Shown here in pieces: positions 44,593-50,508 of a stretch of DNA of 50,508 bases. Made by a program: the position numbers and the translations under genes. The stretch spans positions 1-50,508 of the forward strand of contig NZ_LGSI01000007.1 of the NCBI RefSeq assembly GCF_001698815.1, in the 5' to 3' direction. This DNA comes from Pseudomonas syringae. Its GTDB lineage: Bacteria; Pseudomonadota; Gammaproteobacteria; Pseudomonadales; Pseudomonadaceae. Numbering within the stretch: position 1 is the stretch's first letter; each line of letters opens with the position of its first letter. A model generated the notes under the pieces. It was not told where the DNA came from. It ran no database searches and worked only from the letters and a program-made list of their open reading frames with translations.

Positions 44593-45228
44593 TCAGAACG
44601 GCTCGTTGCCCCGGCGCCGGAACCATCCGGTCAACGATAGCCGCTCGCGGGTCGAAGGCATGACTTCGTGAGGGATTTCACCGGACAGGAAGACCACCAG
44701 ACATCCGCCGGTTGGCTGCACGTCGTATTGCATTTCATCTTGCACCTCATTTTTGAGATACATGCGCAGCTGGCCGCCATGTTCGGGCAACCAGGCCTGA
44801 TTCAGATAAAGAACAGCTGAAACCATGCGCCGGTCATCGTCGCGAAAACGGTCGACGTGCTTGCGATAGAAAGCGCCGGGCGGGTACAGCGCGAAATGAC
44901 TTTCGTAGTCTTCGAGGCCGAGAAACAGGCCGCGATTGAGCGCCAGACGCAGGCTGTCCATCAGTTCCAGATAGCGGTCGCAGACGTCGACCTGCCCGGC
45001 TTCGAGCCACTGGATATGATCACCACGAATACCTTCGCGCACCTCCTGGAAGGGTCCGCGACCCACGCCAGCCGGAGCCAGTTCGCCCTCGGCGGCGCGC
45101 TTGCGGCACTCGCCGGCCAGCTCGCGGGTCAATGTTTCGGGCAGGAAAATATTCTGCTGCGACCAGCCGTGGGCAGCCAGGTCGTCAACGATTCGCAGCA
45201 GCAACGGGTGATCAGGGGCAATTCGCAT
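44593..45228 (-). CDS. 2-oxoglutarate/Fe(II)-dependent oxygenase (prolyl 4-hydroxylase-type domain)
   Basis: This is a 211-residue protein with a P4Hc-type double-stranded beta-helix. The iron ligands are His124 and Asp126 (YRKHVDRF) and His187 (GEIPHEVMP), and the 2-oxoglutarate-binding Arg is probably Arg196 (RERLSLTGWF). Bacterial relatives hydroxylate prolines in elongation factor Tu and others; the target here is unknown. It lies upstream of thiS on the same strand with a 92-bp gap, so co-transcription is uncertain. Confidence 0.88.
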   Translation of the reverse strand: MRIAPDHPLLLRIVDDLAAHGWSQQNIFLPETLTRELAGECRKRAAEGELAPAGVGRGPFQEVREGIRGDHIQWLEAGQVDVCDRYLELMDSLRLALNRGLFLGLEDYESHFALYPPGAFYRKHVDRFRDDDRRMVSAVLYLNQAWLPEHGGQLRMYLKNEVQDEMQYDVQPTGGCLVVFLSGEIPHEVMPSTRERLSLTGWFRRRGNEPF

Positions 45229-45377
45229 CGCGCATAGTATCCATATGCCCGCAAATCCAACAGTACCGGCGATGAAGGGATTGCCAACTCAATTAATTTT
45301 CACGTGGCAAGGGAAGTCATAACTCGACAAATCCCCGCCAGCACCCGGAGAATAGCGACCTGCCGACAGGAGTCCCT

Positions 45378-46142
45378 ATGCGCCGTTTGTTTGTTTTGCT
45401 GTTGATGTTCTGCACATTGCCCGCTTGGGCAGACAGCTATGACCAGTTATACAAGGTCGCCGGTTGGCCAGAACAACGCGCACATTTCAACGATGCCCTC
45501 AAAGCAGCCCAACAGCGATATCGCAATAGCCTGCCGCCAGCGGTCTATCAGGCGCTGGTCAATAACAGCAATCAGCGCTTCGGCCCGCAGGCCATGGATC
45601 AGCGCGCCGAAAAGCGCTTGCGCGAAACCCTGCGCGATCCCAACCCTGCCCTGCAGTTCTTTCAATCGCCACTGGGCATGAAAATCGTCAACGCCGAGCT
45701 GACCGCAACCCGCGCCGATCAACTGGCGAAAAACGCCCAGGGCCTGCCGCATATCGAAGCCGACGCTACCCGCCAACTGTTGATCGGCCATCTTGCGCAG
45801 GCTTTGCCCGCCAAGGAAGCAGGCGCCGAAATCAGTCTTGCGATTGCCGGTGTCGCGGCCGACAGCCTGAGCCAGATGATTCCCGGCTTGATGGGCGGCG
45901 CGCAGGGCCAGGGCCAAAGCATGCTCGATGGTCAGCGCGAACGCCTGATGACACAAATCGCCGCAGACATGAACAACACCCTGCTGTACGTCTACCGCGA
46001 CCTGTCCGACCCGGAACTGGAAGAATTCTCCAACTTCGCCGAATCCCCCGAAGGCAAAGCCTATTACCAGGCCGCACTGGCCGCGATACGTGCGGGACTG
46101 GCGGTCGGGCAAAGCGCTTCGAGCCTGGCGCCGGGTCAGTAA
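45378..46142 (+). CDS. DUF2059-type periplasmic protein
   Basis: This 254-residue protein has a signal peptide (residues 1-18, LPAWA) and is otherwise helical. The C-terminal DUF2059-like segment reads YVYRDLSDPELEEFSNFAES and PEGKAYYQAALAAIRAG. The function is unknown. An AGGAG box precedes the ATG. Its 3' end overlaps the convergent alpha/beta hydrolase gene by seven bases, so the two stop codons are interlocked. Confidence 0.85.
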   Translation: MRRLFVLLLMFCTLPAWADSYDQLYKVAGWPEQRAHFNDALKAAQQRYRNSLPPAVYQALVNNSNQRFGPQAMDQRAEKRLRETLRDPNPALQFFQSPLGMKIVNAELTATRADQLAKNAQGLPHIEADATRQLLIGHLAQALPAKEAGAEISLAIAGVAADSLSQMIPGLMGGAQGQGQSMLDGQRERLMTQIAADMNNTLLYVYRDLSDPELEEFSNFAESPEGKAYYQAALAAIRAGLAVGQSASSLAPGQ

Positions 46143-47104
46143 ACCTGACTGCTTGAAGCCGCCAGACCCATCTTCTGCTCTATCGAAGCAAAATACCGCG
46201 CACGCAATTCCGGCAGCTCATTGGCCAGATGATGGCGGGCTTCGCTGAGCATCAGAATCTGCGGGTGGTTGAATTTTTTGTTGAGCACGTCGAGGTTGTG
46301 ACTCCAGTCAACGGTCATGTCCGCTTCGCCCTGGATGATGATCGGGCTGCGGGTGCTGCGCGGTGCTGATTCGATGCGCTTGATCCAGCGCGCCAGGGCG
46401 CCGACCCATGCGGTGGGCAGGCGCTGAGGTTGCAGCGGATCAGCCAGCAGAAATGGCAGGAACGCCGGGGCATTGGAGTTTTCGCTGAAGCGTCGGGCGA
46501 TGCCTTTGACGAAGGGTTTGAGCAGGTAATAGCTGAGTTTCGACCAGCCCCAGGCGCGCGGGCGAACCAGCGGTGCGAGGAGGATCACCTGGCCTTGGGC
46601 CGGGCTTTTCTCGCCCTGATTGAGCAAGTGATCGATCACAATCGCCCCGCCAGTACTTTGCCCGAACAAATGCCAGGGCTGGGGCAACTGCAAGCTGGAG
46701 GCTTCTGCGAACAAGCGTTGCAACACCAACTGATACTCCGCGAAATCCTTGATGCTGGCGCGCGGGCCGCCGGACAAACCATGGCCCGGCAGATCGCAGG
46801 CGATTACTGCGAAGTTCATGCTCAGCGCCCACTCGATCACATGCGAGAACAGGCCCATGTGGTCATAAAAACCGTGCAGCAGGAACAGCGTCGCCACCGG
46901 CTGCTCGGGAAGCCAGACCTGACCGACGATTTCATAACCTGCCACGTCCATCCGCCCCAACCAACTGCGCGTCGGGCCTTTCGGGCCGAGTTCGGCAAGG
47001 CTGTAAAAGCGCTGGTAGGCGAGGCCCTCGACTGACAGCGGCTGCATCGCGCTCAACGGTTGCAGGCTGGCACGCAGGGAATTGGGGTCGAACGCGGCGG
47101 TCAT
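46136..47104 (-). CDS. Alpha/beta hydrolase (lysophospholipase/monoacylglycerol lipase-like)
   Basis: This 322-residue Hydrolase_4-type enzyme has an oxyanion motif FLLHGFYDHMGLF, the segment CDLPGHGLSGGPRA and the nucleophile elbow GQSTGG with Ser150. The acid and base probably lie in EADMTVDW and EARHHLANE. There is no signal peptide. The substrate is likely a lipid or an ester but cannot be told from sequence. It is convergent with the DUF2059 gene with a seven-base overlap, and 101 bp separate it from the divergent thioredoxin-fold gene. Confidence 0.88.
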   Translation of the reverse strand: MTAAFDPNSLRASLQPLSAMQPLSVEGLAYQRFYSLAELGPKGPTRSWLGRMDVAGYEIVGQVWLPEQPVATLFLLHGFYDHMGLFSHVIEWALSMNFAVIACDLPGHGLSGGPRASIKDFAEYQLVLQRLFAEASSLQLPQPWHLFGQSTGGAIVIDHLLNQGEKSPAQGQVILLAPLVRPRAWGWSKLSYYLLKPFVKGIARRFSENSNAPAFLPFLLADPLQPQRLPTAWVGALARWIKRIESAPRSTRSPIIIQGEADMTVDWSHNLDVLNKKFNHPQILMLSEARHHLANELPELRARYFASIEQKMGLAASSSQVY

Positions 47105-47205
47105 GAAAATCCCAGAACAAAAAGCATGGCGAAATGCGCTGCACCGATATTCATCTGTATCCCTTGGCGTGGCAAGCTACGCCACCTCAAACAGAAGCGT
47201 CTGAC

Positions 47206-47778
47206 ATGAAACTTATCCGCCGCAACACGTTGTTCAGCTGGTTGCTCGCGCTGGTTTGCGTAGCCGGGCTGTGGGCGGCGTACGACTGGTTTCAGGGACG
47301 TTACTTGCGCCCCTTCAGCGATCAGACCGCGCTGTTCGCCGGCGACGCGCTACGCCTGCCCGCCGAGCTAGCCGGGACGGGGCGAATCAGGCTGGTGCAC
47401 TTCTGGGACCCGGCATGCCCGTGCAATGTCGGCAATCAGCAACATCTTGGGGAATTGATCGAGCGCTTCGGCGGCGACCACGGCGTGGATTTCTATTCAG
47501 TGCAAAGACCCGGCAGCCACGGCCAATTGCCGGAAAACCTGAGCGCGATCAAGCCATTGAGCACTTTGCCCGGTGCCGAGCAAATCACCGCCAGCCCGGC
47601 GGTTGCCATCTGGGATCGGGACGGCAAGCTCGCCTATTTCGGGCCGTACAGCGAAGGGCTGACCTGCAATTCCAGCAACAGTTTTATCGAGCCGATCCTG
47701 CAAGCCCTGAGCGCCGGTCGCCCGGTGGATGCCACACACACCATGGCGGTGGGGTGTTATTGCCCGTGGTTGCCATGA
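47206..47778 (+). CDS. Membrane-anchored thioredoxin-fold protein (DUF6436-like)
   Basis: This 190-residue protein has an N-terminal anchor (about 10-27) and a periplasmic thioredoxin-like domain. The redox-site region reads HFWDPACPCNVGNQ, with Cys71-Pro-Cys73 instead of the usual CxxC, so it is not a standard thioredoxin. Four more cysteines, including the C-terminal GCYCPWLP, may pair with it. The ATG at 47206 begins the anchor; the frame is open upstream without sense. A redox role is inferred. Confidence 0.82.
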   Translation: MKLIRRNTLFSWLLALVCVAGLWAAYDWFQGRYLRPFSDQTALFAGDALRLPAELAGTGRIRLVHFWDPACPCNVGNQQHLGELIERFGGDHGVDFYSVQRPGSHGQLPENLSAIKPLSTLPGAEQITASPAVAIWDRDGKLAYFGPYSEGLTCNSSNSFIEPILQALSAGRPVDATHTMAVGCYCPWLP

Positions 47779-47786
47779 AAAAACCT

Positions 47787-47876
47787 GTGGGAGCGAGCTT
47801 GCTCGCGAAGAGGTCAGTACATTAGGCACATTTCTGTTGTCTGACATACGGTCTTCGCAAGCAAGCTTGCTCCCAC
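47787..47876. repeat. REPIN (GTGGGAGCGAGCTTGCTCGC family)
   Basis: The left arm at 47787-47810 and right arm at 47853-47876 are nearly exact inverted copies (GTGGGAGCGAGCTTGCTCGC against the reversed GCAAGCTTGCTCCCAC). It lies between the thioredoxin-fold gene and the acylase gene. Confidence 0.9.
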
Positions 47877-47914
47877 CGAGCTCGCACCCGCCCAATTATT
47901 CATAGAGAAGCTGG

Positions 47915-50302
47915 ATGAAACGCAGTCTGACTATTCTTGTTTTCATCATTGCCATCGTTGCAGGCGGCGGTGCCTGGTTCATCCACCTCAAACAGCCAGT
48001 GCGCGACGGCGAAATCGCGCTCGCCCATCTGCAAGCACCGGTCAGCGTGCGATATGACGAGCGCGGTGTGCCGCATATCCGCGCCGAAAACGAGGCCGAC
48101 CTGTATCGCGCCCTGGGTTATGTACATGCCCAGGACCGGTTGTTCCAGATGGAAATGATGCGCCGCCTGGCCCGTGGCGAGCTGGCCGAGGTGCTTGGGC
48201 CGAAACTGGTGGACACCGACAAACTGTTCCGCAGCCTGCGCATCCGCGAGCATGCCGATGAATATGTAGCGCGCCACGACCAGAACACGCCCGCCTGGAA
48301 AGCCCTGCAAGCCTATCTGGACGGCATCAATCAATATCAGGACGGCCACGCCAAACCGCTGGAATTCGATTTACTCGGTATTCCCAAGCGACCGTTCACG
48401 GCTGAAGACACGCTGAGCGTCGGCGGTTATATGGCCTACAGCTTCGCGGCGGCGTTTCGTACCGAACCCTTGCTGACTTACGTGCGCGATCAGCTCGGCC
48501 CTGAATACCTGAAAGCCTTCGACCTCGACTGGCAGCCGCAAGGCGCACTCGGTCAGGCACCGGTACTGGCTGACAGTGACTGGAATTCCCTCAACCAATT
48601 GGCATTCCTCAGCAATCAGGCGCTGGAACAAGCCGGTCTGCCGCAATTCGAAGGCAGCAATGCCTGGGCGGTTTCCGGCAGTCGCACCCAAAGCGGCAAG
48701 CCGCTCTTGGCTGGCGATCCGCATATTCGTTTCTCCGCTCCGGCGGTGTGGTACGAAGCGCAGCTCTCCGCGCCGGGTTTTGAGCTGTACGGCCACCATC
48801 AGGCGCTCAACCCGTTCGCATCGCTGGGCAACAACATGGATTTCGGCTGGAGCCTGACCATGTTCCAGAACGACGACCTGGATTTGATCGCCGAAAAGAC
48901 CAATCCCGAAAACCCCAATCAAGTCTGGTACCACGGCCAATGGATCGAGATGACCAGCAGCCAGCAGCAGATTGCGGTCAAGGGCGAACAGCCGGTGACG
49001 ATCACGCTGCGCAGCTCGCCCCACGGCCCGATCGTCAATGACGTGCTGGGTGCGACGGCGGGCAAGACGCCGATTGCCATGTGGTGGTCATTCCTTGAAT
49101 CGGAGAACCCGATCCTCGAAGGCTTTTATGAAGCCAATCGCGCCGACACCCTGGAAAAAATGCGTGCCGCTGCCGAGAAGATCCAGTCGCCGGGGCTGAA
49201 CATCGTCTGGGCCAACGCCAAGGGCGATATCGGCTGGTGGGCGGCGGCGCAATTGCCGATTCGCCCGGAAGGCGTCAACCCCAACTACATTCTGGATGGC
49301 AGCACTGAGCAGGCCGACAAACTGGGCTTTTACCCGTTCAGCGCCAACCCGCAGGAAGAGAACCCGGCTCGCGGCTACATCGTGTCCGCCAACTTCCAGC
49401 CGACTTCACCCACGGGTATGTCGATCCCCGGCTACTACAATCTCGCCGACCGTGGTCAGCAGCTCAATCGGCAGCTGAGCGATTCGGCGGTGAAGTGGGA
49501 TGTGGACAGCAGCAAGAAGCTGCAATTGGGCACGCAGACCGAGTACGCCTCGCGCATTCTCACGCCATTGATTCCGGTATTGCGCAGCATCATCAGCGAT
49601 CCGGAAGAAAAGGCCTTGGTGGAACGGCTGGCCAGCTGGAAAGGCGACTATTCCCTGGATTCGGTAGGCGCAACGTTGTTCAACCAGTTCCTGTTTGATC
49701 TCACCGAAGAAATCTTTCATGACGAACTGGGCGATGGGTTGTTCGAAACCTTGCTGTCGACGCGGGTCATCGATGCCGCTTTGCCACGTGTAGCCGCTGA
49801 CGCCCACTCGCCATGGTGGAACAATCGCAATTCCCCAGCGCCGGAGAGCCGCGCCAACACCGTGAAGGTCGCCTGGCACGCCAGCGTTTCACACCTGAAA
49901 TCCACTTATGGCGTGAACCCGGATGAATGGCTGTGGGGCAAGGCGCATACCCTGACGCATGCACATCCGCTGGGTTCGCAACCGCTGTTGGGGCAACTGC
50001 TGAATGTCGGCCCGTTTGCTGCGCCCGGCACTCATGAGGTGCCCAATAACTTGTCAGCCCGCATCGGCCCGGCGCCATGGCCGGTGACTTATGGCCCTTC
50101 GACCCGACGCATCATCGACTTCGCCGACCCGGCGCACAGCGTGGGTATCAACCCGGTCGGGCAGAGCGGCGTGCCGTTCGACAAGCATTATTCGGATCAG
50201 GCACAGACCTACATCAACGGCGGCTATGTGCAGCAGTATTTGAGCGAAGGGGATGTGGCGGGGCATACCGAAGGGACGTTGCGGTTGGTGCCGGGAGGAT
50301 AA
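47915..50302 (+). CDS. Penicillin acylase/acyl-homoserine-lactone acylase family enzyme
   Basis: This 795-residue Ntn-hydrolase precursor has an N-terminal hydrophobic segment (about 5-24) for export, then an alpha chain, a spacer and a beta chain. The autocatalytic Ser is Ser248 in the conserved EGSNAWAVSGSRTQSG, which becomes the N-terminal nucleophile after cleavage; YEAQLSAPGFELYG and HHQALNPFASLGNNMDFGW follow. Relatives include QuiP, PvdQ and HacB of Pseudomonas, which cleave AHL signals, and true penicillin acylases. The substrate cannot be assigned from sequence alone. It is complete, preceded by a REPIN. Confidence 0.92.
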   Translation: MKRSLTILVFIIAIVAGGGAWFIHLKQPVRDGEIALAHLQAPVSVRYDERGVPHIRAENEADLYRALGYVHAQDRLFQMEMMRRLARGELAEVLGPKLVDTDKLFRSLRIREHADEYVARHDQNTPAWKALQAYLDGINQYQDGHAKPLEFDLLGIPKRPFTAEDTLSVGGYMAYSFAAAFRTEPLLTYVRDQLGPEYLKAFDLDWQPQGALGQAPVLADSDWNSLNQLAFLSNQALEQAGLPQFEGSNAWAVSGSRTQSGKPLLAGDPHIRFSAPAVWYEAQLSAPGFELYGHHQALNPFASLGNNMDFGWSLTMFQNDDLDLIAEKTNPENPNQVWYHGQWIEMTSSQQQIAVKGEQPVTITLRSSPHGPIVNDVLGATAGKTPIAMWWSFLESENPILEGFYEANRADTLEKMRAAAEKIQSPGLNIVWANAKGDIGWWAAAQLPIRPEGVNPNYILDGSTEQADKLGFYPFSANPQEENPARGYIVSANFQPTSPTGMSIPGYYNLADRGQQLNRQLSDSAVKWDVDSSKKLQLGTQTEYASRILTPLIPVLRSIISDPEEKALVERLASWKGDYSLDSVGATLFNQFLFDLTEEIFHDELGDGLFETLLSTRVIDAALPRVAADAHSPWWNNRNSPAPESRANTVKVAWHASVSHLKSTYGVNPDEWLWGKAHTLTHAHPLGSQPLLGQLLNVGPFAAPGTHEVPNNLSARIGPAPWPVTYGPSTRRIIDFADPAHSVGINPVGQSGVPFDKHYSDQAQTYINGGYVQQYLSEGDVAGHTEGTLRLVPGG

Positions 50303-50322
50303 CTCAAGCCGAACTGGCCTTT

Positions 50323-50398
50323 GTAGGAGCCAACTTGTTGGCGAAGCCATAGACCTGTGTCATCAGGAACATTGCCTCGCGAACAAGTTCGCTCCTAC
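50323..50398. repeat. REPIN (GTAGGAGCCAACTTGTTGGC family)
   Basis: The left arm at 50323-50347 and right arm at 50374-50398 (CGCGAACAAGTTCGCTCCTA) are imperfect inverted partners, each with its own inner dyad (CCAACTTGTTGG, GCGAACAAGTTCGC). It begins 21 bp after the acylase stop. Confidence 0.85.
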
Positions 50399-50416
50399 CG
50401 AGCAACACTCAACCCG

Positions 50417-50508
50417 GTAGGAGAAGACTTGTCCCCGAAAAGGCCGGTGTGAACGCCGAGGATCTTCCTCGACAGACCCGACGTCTTCCCGGACAAGTCC
50501 GGTCCTAC
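50417..50508. repeat. REP pair, cut by the window edge
   Basis: GTAGGAGAAGACTTGTCCCC (50417 on) resembles the arm of the 33-kb element. The right half (TTCCCGGACAAGTCCGGTCC, ending at 50508) is its imperfect inverted partner. The window ends here, so the outer limit is unknown. Confidence 0.8.

Overview
The window is a stretch of a Pseudomonas chromosome, most likely from the fluorescens/putida/syringae side of the genus. The base composition is GC-rich. The order pilT, yggS-proC-yggT, metX-metW, rdgB-hemW, trmB, thiG/thiS together with pilGHIJ-chpA, gshB, tonB, yqgE-ruvX and pyrR-pyrB-pyrC' is the well-known Pseudomonas arrangement. Gaps between genes are littered with several families of short palindromic REP/REPIN repeats, as is typical of these species. 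I see no rRNA, tRNA, prophage, transposase or CRISPR array.

Layout. (1) About 0.2-7.6 kb, minus strand: a complete malonate decarboxylase operon, mdcABCDEGH, with the malonate transporter genes madL and madM. The subunits, prosthetic-group synthesis enzymes and uptake system lie in one tightly overlapping unit. REP-rich direct repeats flank it on both sides, and these repeats carry a copy of the madM 3' end. (2) About 8.3-13.3 kb: a second, stand-alone copy of bamA and a small unknown gene (minus strand), divergent from a CpxR/CpxA-like two-component pair (plus strand). A CpxR-box-like direct repeat lies in the shared intergenic region. This is the best candidate here for an under-described system. 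(3) About 13.4-15.1 kb: a GNAT acetyltransferase and a Phd/YefM-YoeB toxin-antitoxin pair with a perfect palindromic operator candidate. (4) About 15.1-25.1 kb, minus strand: the Pil-Chp chemosensory cluster pilG-pilH-pilI-pilJ-chpA-chpC. It lacks pilK and chpB, and its ChpA is shorter than that of P. aeruginosa.

(5) About 25.3-31.4 kb, plus strand: gshB, tonB, yqgE/algH, ruvX and the pyrR-pyrB-pyrC' pyrimidine operon. PyrC' is the catalytically dead dihydroorotase homologue that supports aspartate transcarbamoylase. (6) About 31.5-34.5 kb: a small accessory-looking island with a delta-60 repeat protein, a tandem TM2 membrane protein and an NlpC/P60 hydrolase. (7) About 34.6-42.5 kb: pilT (without pilU), yggS-proC-yggT, metX-metW, a DUF4426 gene, rdgB, hemW and a DUF3392 gene. 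(8) About 42.6-50.3 kb: trmB, thiG, thiS, a 2-oxoglutarate/Fe(II) oxygenase, a DUF2059 protein, an alpha/beta hydrolase, a thioredoxin-fold membrane-anchored protein and a penicillin/AHL-acylase family enzyme. The right edge ends in REP elements.

Most of the content is conserved Pseudomonas core. The unusual parts are the duplicated bamA with its neighbouring Cpx-like regulators, the repeat architecture around the malonate operon, the reduced Pil-Chp system and the small island between pyrC' and pilT. All functional calls rest on reading motifs and gene order by eye; no database search was run.
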